Shown here one piece after another: positions 12,007 to 22,680 of a stretch of DNA of 64,000 bases. The notes beneath the pieces were generated by a model that saw nothing but the letters and a program-made list of their open reading frames with translations, did not search any database and was not told where the DNA came from. The translations under genes and the position numbers were made by a program. This DNA is from Nepenthes gracilis (lineage: Eukaryota; Streptophyta; Magnoliopsida; Caryophyllales; Nepenthaceae), in contig BSYO01000009.1 of assembly GCA_033239525.1 (NCBI GenBank), positions 17,443,299 through 17,507,298 of the forward strand. Reading direction: 5' to 3'. The stretch's first letter is position 1; each line of letters starts with the position of its first letter.

Positions 12007-15000
12007 CAGTGACCAAGTCTTATAGTATAATAGCTATTTCGAGCTTTGGAATCTAAATGAAGCCTTGTATTTTACAGAATGAAAATAAAGTAGTTTTGAA
12101 ATTTGGGTTCTAGTTTATGGGTGGTCTAGGCTTCATTTGTTTCTAAAAATTATTTATCAGATGAAAAATACTTTTATATTGAAGATATTATTTTACAAAA
12201 TTTGTTCCTCATTTTTTTAAAAAAATTTCCAAAATCACTTTTATAATATGTTCTGATATTGAGAGTCTACATAAAAACTTGGACTTATAAATAAGTCAAT
12301 CAATGGTAATAGACATTTCAAATTATTAACTATTATGTCCTTGATACAACATATATATAACATTATGATATAATGATGTCAAATGGACTTAACCAACTAT
12401 TAAAATGCAATCCTACATTAAATATCAAGAAATAAACCAAATATAATAAGCGAAATCTCATGATGTAGTCAATACAAATCATGCTATGTGCTTAACAAAA
12501 ATCTAAGTATAAGGTAAAATATCGTTAACTAATATTCAAATATTCATAGACATGTCAAAACATAAGTTGAAGGCCCATGGTCACAAATATACTTGCTCAA
12601 ACCTAAAAATTTACAAGAAAAAAATCTAACCAAATATTTAAATTATAAAATAGACAAAATCATACCATAACATTTGTCTGATGCAACATCCCAAAATATA
12701 AAAATTATAAAAATTGAAATAAATAATAATCCAAAATATTTACCAAAATACTAATATAAATACAAATATAACTAAACAACTCTGCGGCAATCCTTCTTCC
12801 ATAATCTTGTAAGTATCTATAGCTCGTTAGTTTTAAAGGGTTAAAAAATATTATAAATTATAAGTTTAAAAGTCAATAAAATATATATATATATATATGT
12901 ATGATATATAAATACAAATCAATAAAATAGATGGAATGATAAAAAAAAAATTAAAAAATACATACAAAATTTGTTGTGTTAAACTTTTTAAATAACACAA
13001 TACAAATCATATATTTTGTATGCACAGTTTGTTATACATATACAAATACAAAATTATACAAACTGAATAAAATTATCAAAAATTTAAATAATATAATGTA
13101 TCCATAAAATTTAAAAATTTAAAATTATGTAAATTGGAAAATAATATCAAAACTTTCAAATTTCAAAATGCCAAAATATCTCAAGAACAAATAAATATGA
13201 TATAGGTTAAATTGAAAAATTAAGGACCAGTGACTCGCAAACCAACTAACCAAAAAGTTAACTTAAGAACAATTTACACATACTCTCAATAATCATGTAC
13301 CGAAAAACATATATTCAATATTCGTAGTTGAGCCATTTATATGTTATTTATATAAACGAGGACAAATGCTATTTTCTTTTACAATGTGTGAATGATAGGT
13401 GTTCCTCAACTGTATGATATATTACGATATCTGAATATATATACAATTAATTTCTTACAATGTTTATAAAAAACAAATAGAGAAGTTTATAATAAAAACT
13501 TTTTCACTATGTAAAAAAAATGTAAATATAAAATTTTTTCATCCTATGAAAAAAGTGAAAATATCAATCAGATAATAAAAGAGTCGTTGCTGAAATACTT
13601 GTATGAAATATTATATGTAAAGCTAAATATATAATATTCCATGACTTTTCTTTACAAATAATTTTATATACAAATATAATTCTTAATATTATTTACTATT
13701 TCAGTGAAAAACAAACAAAATCTTCAAACCTTCAATAAAACCCAACAAAACTTAAAAAACAAATACATATAATAATATTTAAAATAAGAATATAAAAAGT
13801 GATATATATATATAATAAAATAAAAATCATGTACAAAATCAAATAATTTTAAAAATAGATCAATGAGCAGTTTAGATATACTTTAAATATTTAACTTAAT
13901 AGATCTGACATAAAGAAATCTACAATATCATTTTTTCTCTTTTTTATTTCTCATTCTTCTTCTTTCTTCTTTTTCTTTATTTCTCTTACCTCTTTTTTAC
14001 TTTGAAAATGACCAACTTAGGCCCAAAATCCTTTTATATTTACAATCATTATACAAGCACCACAGGTGCACATAATTGTCATAGGTTTATATAGGTACAT
14101 ATGAGCACCATATCAGGCAAAATTCAAGTACTAATATTTTACCTGAACCACGCATTAGCATTACAATAGATATATCTCAGGTATCACATTTTCTACTTGA
14201 AACACGTATGAGTGTTTCATATATGCCCATCAAGCATACAATTGCTGTATTAAATATGCACGAGTGTAGAGATAGGTATCAGTCAAGTACTGGCCTAATA
14301 TTTCTCAAATCTAATTTTTTTTAAAAATTTTTATCATATGATTATTTCCCAAATTAATTGAATCGAACACACATATTAATGATATAATCAATTATTAATG
14401 AAAAATATTGTATGTGTGTGTAAATATATATATGATAAAATATGATGAAATGACAATAATAATTAAATATAAAAATATTAAAAAATGCGATAAGATGGTA
14501 AAAATATAGGAATTAAAAATTAGTGATAATTTCATTGACTATGATCAAATGTTGAAGTTCGGGGTACAAACTTTTCATATAGCATGAATTATAAACTACA
14601 ATTTAAGATTTGTGAATAAATCGAATATGTATCATTCTTTATAGACGGGATCAAATATTTTTTTATAAACTTGTGAATGTTAGGTAATGATATTCAATTA
14701 TAAATTAATATATTTAGACATATTTAAAAATATTTCGTTAATTCTTTATAATGATTCTTATTTACTCAATATAAAAGATTTGACAATAATTAACAAATAT
14801 ATAATTTTTTTAAATAATGTAAGAAAATAATCTTTACAAATTTTAAAATTGAGTTTTTGACAAATACTTGCATAAAAACATTATATAATATTAAATATCT
14901 AAAGATTTTAGAATTTCTTAATGAATTTCACAAAATTAAGAATAAACTTTTAAAATCCAAAATTTTTAAACATCACAAGCATGCAAAATAAAGTTAGAAG

Positions 15001-16330
15001 GGACAAATGATCACATGTATATACATTTAAACCAATTTAAAAGGAAAAAATTTAAAAATTTTATTAAATAAAGAAAATAATTTAGATATATCTAACTTAA
15101 CTCAAATTTTATCAAAATTCAATGCCCTTCGAAATCAACTTTCATTATCTTCTCTCACTACTTCTTTTCTATCCACCTTACAATTTTAGACAAAACATAA
15201 CCACTAAAAGCATTGGAAATTCATATATAAATGAATTAGTACACGAGTATCAGTAGTCTAACTATTAAGTGTGGGGCTATTACCCAATAAACATATGAGC
15301 ATGTCTTATTCACGGATGAGCACTCCCAATACTGCAGTGCTGACATTAGTGTTCCTCATCCACACACAAGCTTGCCTGGTCAATGCACGAGCATTACACG
15401 TTTTGCTGATCACACTTGAGTGTTGTATATACACGAGTTAGATGTCGTCATTTTCTTTCAAATACTTATTTTTTTTATTAAAATATATAATTATTTTTAA
15501 TAATTTATCTAATTACTTAATTTTTGACATATAAAATATAAATTAAAAATCAAATGTTAAATTAATGACAATAATATTTCATTTTATCAGTAATATTTTT
15601 GTCATTATTGATAATCTGAGAGTTAAATGACACTTTTATCCATTAAGATGCCACATTTTAACCTATTTTATGAGTAGAGGGCATCACCGGTCAACAATGG
15701 TGGCCTCCTCAAATACACACTTTCACTGTTGGGTCTTGATGGCCAATACCAAAAATACTGAACGAAAAAAACCATTCTTCAGATGCCATGAATGAGTTTT
15801 TAATTGCCTTATTTTACTGTTTGTTCAAACCATTTAACTGGTGGAGATTTATTTTGCCTTGGGATATATTATTGATATTGGTAAGACCCTTTTTAAAAGA
15901 ATAATACTGTTTTATCTTATTCATCTACAATCTCCCTATATGTAGAGACTATTTGAAATTAGAAAAATAAATAAAATAAAATAAAATCCCATCAAGAGAA
16001 GTAAATTATAAATAGATAATATATAGATACAGCATTTAGCATTTCTCCTTTTAGAATAGACCCACATTTATTAGTTTCAGTTTGATTTCTTCAATAACAA
16101 AAAATTGAACACTTTCTGAGTACCAGCAACTCGATATGCAAGGAAAGAGCATGCAATGGAGAACCAAGAGTATCAAAGGGAAATACAAGTTATAAGAATC
16201 CATCTTCAAAACCAACACAGGAAAGAATATGATCAACTAAGATTCACTACTACTACTATTATTACTATTATTTTGGATAAACTATCCAAGAAATCCATTA
16301 TTACTTCAGAATCAATTTAGAAAAAACTAT
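12007..16330 (-). repeat. AT-rich, LTR-like retroelement relics
   Basis: Two stretches, about 12660-14420 and 14560-15660, resemble in the reverse orientation the AT-rich LTRs of the gypsy-type repeats at 26413 and 31030. Each ends in a block with repeated 'cacgagtgtt/catgagcac' words after a pyrimidine-rich CTTCTTTCTTC tract (13930-13990 and 15140-15180). The word order is shared but substitutions are heavy, so boundaries are approximate. No protein-coding remnant was recognised. Part of 15660-16330 is plain intergenic DNA. Confidence 0.4.
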
Positions 16331-16401
16331 AGAAACATTACACAAGTTGAAATCTGTTCTATTAAATACTCACTTATACGGCATTCATCATTCCCTTGCA
16401 A

Positions 16402-16438
16402 GCACCGGCACTTGGCTTAAATCTGAAAAGGCCGGTGC
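16402..16438. repeat. GC-rich stem-loop
   Basis: GCACCGGC (16402-16409) is the exact reverse complement of GCCGGTGC (16431-16438), with a 21-base loop. It lies in the last putative 3'UTR exon of the minus-strand gene, in otherwise AT-rich DNA. Confidence 0.6.
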
Positions 16439-16861
16439 GATAGGAACATTAACATGCACTTCTACACATATTTCTAAAAGCATTGCGGGGCTTTTTCAGA
16501 AGGTGTTCATATGAGACACGAGAAACCTTCACTGAACCTAAAAATGGGATTTCACGGTCTCCTTCAACTTGTCTTGAAGGTAGACAGTTTGCAAACAACG
16601 CATGCTGCTATGCACTCTTCGTCGGCATATAACTACGAAAAAGGAAAGCATTCCTCGGTTAGACAAGAACAGGAGCAAAAGCCTTCAACAATAAAAGACT
16701 GAAAGAAAAATCTTGAAAAATTCACAAATAAACAACAAGCTCCATTATACAAATGATAGGATGGGGCTAAGACAATAATTACCGATTCTGTGAAGAGGAA
16801 TTTTCTACCGAGCTTTTTCGAGAATGGGCAAGAAAATGCTAGTTTATTTAAGGACCCACCG

Positions 16862-17018
16862 TACTACAACAAGTAGGGGCAGCTTGGCTTCTGTTTTTTG
16901 GGGGATGTCTCCCATGCCCAATGGTGTGCCCGTTGACCCAGCTTACGACAACAATTCGGGACAGTTTGGCTTTTGTTTTTGGAAGATGGCTCCCATGGTC
17001 AATGGTGCAGTCGTTGGC
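16862..17018. repeat. Two-copy tandem repeat inside the putative 3'UTR exon
   Basis: Two imperfect units are adjacent. Each contains a GGCTTxTGTTTTTxGG-type block, then a TCCCATG block and AATGGTG. The first is near 16882-16927 and the second near 16969-17008, a spacing of about 87 bp. Each codes nothing clear on either strand. Confidence 0.65.
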
Positions 17019-17994
17019 CCCATGCATTTGAGGAGCTATTAAAATAAGGTGCTCATAACATATGAACAGCAGTCACGGACCACAAGTGCAAAGTGCTTAC
17101 TCTGATTGGCAGGGTAGTTTTCGTTGGAATTATATCCCATCACTATCATGGAGTTTAACCTAACCAAGTAGCTTCAGATTACAAAAACTACCAATTTTAT
17201 GCTTTACAACCATTAAAGTTTGCCCTAAACCAAGAAATTTAACACAACTAGTGCTACATAATCTACACAGCACAATCTACCGGTCAACTTCACTTTAAAA
17301 TCTTCGTAATTGGAGATACAAACAGAAGATTGTTTAACTGTAAGAACATCAATCGATCCAAAAAAATATAAATATTTTTGTCCTAATAGAGCATCAATCG
17401 TTGTATAAAAGTATATTGCTTGAAAATGCATTGCATAAAATAAAGTTTGCACAAACACACATTTCTCGTGGGTGGTAAACATCTCGTATTGGGGCAATAA
17501 TGCTCCCTCACAACCTAGGTAGAACTGAATATCATCAGTAGATTGGCATCAAATAGATTGGAGTTAAGTACAGAATTCATGATCAAACAAAATCGAATTT
17601 GTGGCATTAGTTGATAATCCACTTCTCGTGATGACAAGCAAAGGAATTGTTTGGGCATACGACCTTTACCACAAGACGAAAGGAACTAATGGTTTCTGGT
17701 GCCATTTGGGTGATAAGCCAGCTCAAAACAGATACTAATGGTCAATTGTTGTAACCCAAGAACCAATATTGGTTAATTTTCTAGAAAAAAGCATGAGCTT
17801 GCGCGAGTTAATAGAAGTGAGTTTAAAACATAAATATATAAAAAACCCTGAATTTTAGGTCAGCTGGAGCTTTCAAAGCCCTCAGATATCCCACTATGAA
17901 TAACATAAAATTGCTGAGGGCCCTCACCCCTCAAAAAAGAAACAATATTAAATGTCTTGAGATGCTGAATACTCACCGATGCCATTAGCATTCT

Positions 17995-19947
17995 TCACAT
18001 GAAGGATGATCGATCTTGGGGCGGTTCAATCCAAATACTCTCAAAAGGATCTTGCTCTCCCCAGTCGTGACATTGTTTACAGGGGTAGTATCTTTGATCC
18101 CTGAGTGAATATGATATGCAGCGTTTTCCATAGAAACGAACTTTAGAGAAATAAACACTATTTCTCATCACTCCAGGGAGGTTGGTCCTTGAATGCGATG
18201 ACAAAAAACTTGCAAAAAGTGTGATCCCATCCAAGTTTTTAACCTCTTCCCATACCATATTTTCTTGATGCAGCTTAAATATGATGGGGTTTTCACTGCA
18301 GCATGTGTATATAACCATGATCTCTCCCTCATACTCAGCCAAAAACTTACCCTTCCACCAGTTTTTGGCAAAGAAATTCTCAGGGCATCTAGGAGGAGGC
18401 ACCACAAGGACGTTCCAAGTAAGCTCCTTTGGATCAAAAACCCCAAGCCAACCAGTGAGACTGAGACAATAAAACAGTCCATTCGAAAAAACCAACTTAT
18501 TCCAAATACTACTGACAAAAGGCAGGCGGTTCTGGTAATTAGCAGTGGTCCATTCTAATGCCCCTGGATGACAAGTGCTAATGGCAACGACAGTGGGGCT
18601 AATGTGCTTAACGGTAAAGACTATACAGCTGGGAGATGTGGGAGCACAAGAGAATGCAACTATTTGGTAAGTCATCTCAAACCTAGGTAACTTTATTAAC
18701 CTGCGGGTGAAGGGGTTGAAGAAAAAGAGACAGTGAGTTCTAGGCCTGTATAACAGCAACCAACCATCTTTTGTGTAACAAACTCTAGAACCACACAACT
18801 CCGGTAGCTGAACAGAGTACGTATTGCGGGTTAAGGGGTCATAAAATTCGTGAAAATCACCAAATTTCGGGAAATACATAATCCACGGGGGCTGATTTAC
18901 AACCCTGATGGAAACAGCAATCGATTGCCACCTCTTGCAAACACCAGATACCCGAATATTCTCCTTTAGGGTCAACTCGTTGAGAATCAATTCTAAAAGT
19001 TCCGCAGGAAGATCGGACCAAGGTCGCAGGTCTCCTGTATCTTGCTTTCCTCCAAGTGCAATTTGATTGCCGTTACTGACAGTCTCAACTAACCTATAAA
19101 GAAAAAAAAGTAGGTGAGTTCCTGGATTAAATAGTAAGGGAAAATATATCCATCATGATGTTCAAATGGAACATCAACCAAACCCAAAAAATTACCACAT
19201 AGAACAGCAGAATGAATGTGGAGCTTCATAGAATTCCAAGAAAACCACCAATAAGACTAAAATTCATACTCTTCCAAGAACATGCTGTTATCTTTTCTTT
19301 TTCTTTTTTTTTTTTTTTTTTTTTTTTTTTTGTGGTAAGTACAAGAAATAAATTCAAACAAGCACCATTAGTAAATATGGATGCTAAACTCACAATGCTT
19401 GAGAATATTGAAAGGAAATTCATTCCACTGCCCCTTTAACATCAATTGGGAATTAAGATATCACATCTCGATGGGAGTAAAACCCAAATTGAGACATAAA
19501 TCTATAGCAAAATTACCACTAAAACCCTAGCAGAACAAGAAATCATCAAATTCCGTGGAAGAAATCTAATTGAAGGTCATCCCTTCAATCTTTCCCATAG
19601 TTACAAACAGGTTAAACGGCAAGGAAAGAACCATGAATATCAAGCACATACAAGTGAATCCCTCTATCGATTGATCCAATCAACATTCACAGGCTCATCG
19701 TACACACTTAGAATTTACTTCAATTCAACATTTGTGCATAAAAAATCAATTCAAAGCAGTCCATCCAATCATAAACTGTCAATTACTCTAAAACCTCGAA
19801 AAAAAACAAAAACAACCTAGCAAGATTTCGTGCAAGCCGAACAAATTAACAACAGATTATGTAAATAGAAGCCACAATTCAGTCAAATTGAAAGTGGAAA
19901 AGACAAATAGGTTACGATTTGAGCTTCCTTCTCCTCTTCCCCGCCAT
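17995..19947 (-). CDS. F-box protein (plant F-box/DUF295, At1g57790-like), two coding exons
   Basis: The product is probably the substrate-recognition subunit of an SCF ubiquitin ligase; its target is unknown. Coding exon 1 is 19916-19947 (ATG, MAGKRRRKLK) and exon 2 is 17995-19093. The donor (ATC|GTAACC) and acceptor (TTTATAG|G) keep frame and give 376 residues. The basic N-terminus is followed by an F-box at about 36-75 (WSDLPAELLELILNELTL, then VCKRW). A long C-terminal domain follows with GSRVCYTKDGWLLLYRPRTH, FFFNPFTRRLIKLPRFE, LPFVSSIWNKLVFSNGLFYC and KQCHDWGEQDP. This organisation matches my recollection of a conserved single-copy plant protein annotated as F-box/kelch-repeat At1g57790. 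Intron 1 holds a run of about 30 T (near 19305-19331). No damage is seen. The stop lies 17 bases before a strong donor, so the 3'UTR appears to be spliced. Confidence 0.92.
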
Positions 19948-20769
19948 GACGACAACTCTTTCTGGAGTTCAAAGAGATGGGTAGTCCAGAGGGGCGAGAA
20001 GAGGAACAAACACAGGGGAGTATGTTATATAGAACTGGAGAAATTGTAGAATTCTCCAATTATTCTCTGACACTGTTATTTTACATATTTAAATAATTCA
20101 TAAAATATATATCAATTTTTTCTGTAATTATTTTACCAATATAAAACACTAAAAAATTTTAATTTAATATTGTAAGATAAAATAAAATTATATTACATTA
20201 TGAATTGTTTTACAAAATTTAGATTTGAGATACTAAAAATTGCTAAAAACTTACTGAATTTTATTAATTCGATTGCTACTAATTTTAAAAATATTATTTA
20301 ATAAATTAGAGTAAAATATTATTAAGGTATGGGCAAAGAGTAATTGATATTTGATCATTATTTATTTATATCAAAATATATAAAAAATTTTATTAGGTAC
20401 GATTAAAATATGATCTATCTGATCTGATTGAAAAATGAGATTCAGAGGTCAGTATCATGAATACGGGAACCAAGGACTAAACCGATTGATTAAGCAGTGA
20501 GGAGTATGTAAGATTGAGATAGTTAATGGTTTAATAAAGTAATCAATGAGGTATTAAATTATAACAAATAATGACGCTTAATCAAGAGATGACAAGCCAC
20601 ACTTAAATGAGTAGCACTGGCCTAGTAAATGTCAAATATTAATAATTAAACGGTTATTAAACTACCACAATTAGTGATTATACAACTATGATAACAGTTT
20701 GCATTCAATACAGAATAACTTCTCTCACTATAAGCTATAGTTCCAAGTAGATATTTCGACTGAAGCCTA
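19948..20769. other. Upstream region of the F-box gene and intergenic DNA
   Basis: The first 100 bases contain the likely 5'UTR and core promoter of the minus-strand F-box gene. The remainder is AT-rich, without recognisable coding content. The part from about 20400 onward may already belong to the retroelement-like block that follows. Confidence 0.4.
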
Positions 20770-20950
20770 GGTTATAAATACAGATTCCTAACTTAGAATG
20801 AGGACAAGTGATACTCTGACAAACAAGTGTTCATACGAAATACAGACTTTCAAATTCACAAAACTCTACACTTATTCCCTTTCATCTTTTTTTCTTTCTG
20901 CATCTTTCAATTTTTTTTTAAAAAAAATATTAATTTAAGTATCAGAGTAT
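20770..20950 (+). mobile_element. Retroelement leader fragment: TATA box plus 'ACTTAAGxxTCxGAG'-type motif
   Basis: TATAAATA at 20773-20780 is followed 150 bp later, after a pyrimidine-rich tract, by TAATTTAAGTATCAGAG (20931-20947). Similar pairs occur at 51872/52201, 53032/53188 and 62441/62620. From memory, this layout recurs in leaders of dicot retroelements; that is recollection, not a search. No coding part is attached. Confidence 0.4.
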
Positions 20951-21474
20951 ATATTAGACAACGAATTCTATATACCTCTAATCTTTTACATTTTCAAATT
21001 CTTAGCTGGGAAAACAAAACACATTGCCTCTCAAATTAGTCAAAAATTTTTTTGATTCTTTAATTTATACAATAACTTGAGTTTTAGGTATGTATCAAAC
21101 TTTATAATAAGTTCTTTATATGTCATTATAACTTGCTAGATTATACAGTGAGAATAATATAAGCATATTAGTAAGATAAATTTAATTTTATAATTAATTA
21201 AAAAATTATAATGTAATATTTGGATTTTTATTGAATTTAATGTAGATGTATTAATTATTTTGGTAATTTAGAGATGATAAAATAAATTAATTAAATATTA
21301 TAAAATTAAAAAAAATTAGATTAATCGATTGTCGCTGAAGGTGCACAGGCGTCCGAGTGCTGGTTTAGATAATAAAAGGAAAAGAAAGTAAAATATAATA
21401 ATAATAATAACAATAGAAAGGTGGTGGAAGCCTCGGGCAGCGGGGAAAGAAAGGAAAGGGAAAAGAAAGAGATT

Positions 21475-21502
21475 GAGAGAGAGAGAGAGAGAGAGAGAGA
21501 AG
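21475..21502. repeat. (GA)n microsatellite
   Basis: A nearly pure GA dinucleotide run lies within the purine-rich island, followed by AAGAAGAAGAG. Confidence 0.9.
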
Positions 21503-22527
21503 AAGAAGAGGGAAATCGCGCGCAGAGCAGGGGAAGGAGAAGGGAGAAAAAGGAGAAGGAGAAAGCCGCGCGCGGGAGGCAGAGCGGCGCTGGAAGAGGC
21601 GTCTCGCGGAGGAGAAAGAAGGAGGAAGAGTGAGGGTTGCGGCGCGGAAGGCGGTGCAGCGCGGGTGAAGGCGGTGCGGCGCTGGGTAGGTACGACGGCC
21701 GCGAGAGGAGGCAGAGGCGGCGGTGGCTCGCGGACAGTGGCAGCGGCGGTCGCGGGCGAAGTGGCGTGGCTCGGGTAGAGAGAGAAACGGCGGGAATAGA
21801 GAGAGAAACAGGAGAGAGAAAGCGCGATTCTGGTGCTTCAGAACATCTTTCTTTTGATCCGTGAAATACAAGAGGAAGCTCCAATTTAGTTATTTAAAGT
21901 TAGAAATTGGGTAAATCACACCGAGGCAAGTGTACTTATCCCCCTTTCTTTTGTGGTGGCTTTTGCCAATTATTGTTTCTGTTAAGATTTTGCGATAAAC
22001 TCGGCATACTTTTCATGATTTTACAGGGGAAATTTATGTTTGACTGCCTGTATCATGCTATTCCGACTGTATTCTGATTTTAGTTCCTTTTTGTGGAAAC
22101 ATGCCGTTTTGTGTTCTCTATTATGATTTTAACTGTTATGACTTCCATATTTCTGTACCTGTACAAATTTTATGACATGTCCTATTGGCCTTGACAGTAT
22201 TCTGTAATTTGCTCATTCGGTGTTGCATGTTTTAAAATAATTATTTGTATAAAGACATGAAGCTTATGAAAAGACACGAAGATTAGTTTTAAAAAAATGA
22301 TGAGGACAACTCTGCAGGTTTGTAAGAATTTGTAATGTGTTTTTTTTAAAACGACGGGAACTAAGAAATAAGAAATAAGATGCAGAGTTTTTATGTTAAA
22401 ATAAGTAAATATTGGACCGATGATTATTTCAATTGGTAATATTTTTTAATATATATTAGGATATCGTAGTGATAATCGAGGATTGCTCCTGATCGTGGGG
22501 GAAAGAGAGCGGATTACAGCCCCATCG

Positions 22528-22673
22528 ACCGAGTTATAGGTATATACCGTCCACCTTTGGGTGTTGAATAGGAGGGTGAGGTCTTAGATTGTGTGAAACA
22601 ACCGAGTTATAGATATATACCGTCCACCTTTGGGTGTTGAATAGGAGGGTGATGTCTTAGATTGTATGAAAGT
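22528..22673. repeat. 73-bp unit, two tandem copies
   Basis: CCGAGTTATAG at 22529 recurs at 22602 and TCTTAGATTGT at 22582 recurs at 22655, both with a period of 73. The copies differ at only a few positions, so the duplication is recent relative to the surrounding decayed DNA. Confidence 0.9.
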
Positions 22674-22680
22674 GAACACA

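Larger units (their letters stand above)
16340..17035 (-). other. Putative 3'UTR exons of the F-box gene (two extra introns)
   Basis: Seventeen bases after the F-box stop codon there is a strong minus-strand donor (CG|GTGAGT, intron starting at 17976). A matching acceptor (TTTTAATAG, exon starting at 17035) gives a 941-bp intron. That exon runs to 16783, where another donor (CG|GTAATT) pairs with the acceptor TTTCTTTCAG (exon starting at 16698), an 84-bp intron. The last exon would extend to roughly 16340. All minus frames in these exons are interrupted, so the exons are read as non-coding. They could instead belong to an independent non-coding transcript. The exon-intron structure is predicted only from splice-site quality. 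Confidence 0.45.
21320..22680 (+). mobile_element. GC- and GA-rich island, possible gypsy-type LTR remnant
   Basis: An abrupt rise in GC from about 21420 to 21830 includes a (GA)n tract and many CGG/GCG words. It gives long purine- or pyrimidine-biased frames on both strands that look like shadows of composition, not proteins. AT-rich leader-like DNA follows, then a 73-bp tandem duplication. This order is similar to the solo LTR at 48914 (GA-rich leader after the promoter), so an LTR remnant is my preferred reading. The alternative is a promoter and 5'UTR of an unrecognised gene. Ends and target duplication were not found. Confidence 0.35.

Noticed and set aside
16824..17042. Plus-strand 72-residue open frame with two similar motifs, the first reading SPMPNGVPVDP, slightly like the IDA/IDL secreted-peptide core
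   Set aside because: There is no signal peptide, the second unit loses the match, and the same interval is bounded by good splice sites on the minus strand, so it is better read as antisense of a 3'UTR exon.
18168..18558. Open frames on both strands inside the F-box gene
   Set aside because: They overlap the confident F-box coding exon in other frames and show no domain.
21321..21884. Ser/Pro/Leu-rich and Arg/Glu-rich frames of 70-187 residues on both strands
   Set aside because: The (GA)n and GC-rich composition suppresses stops; neither strand has a recognisable domain or splice context.
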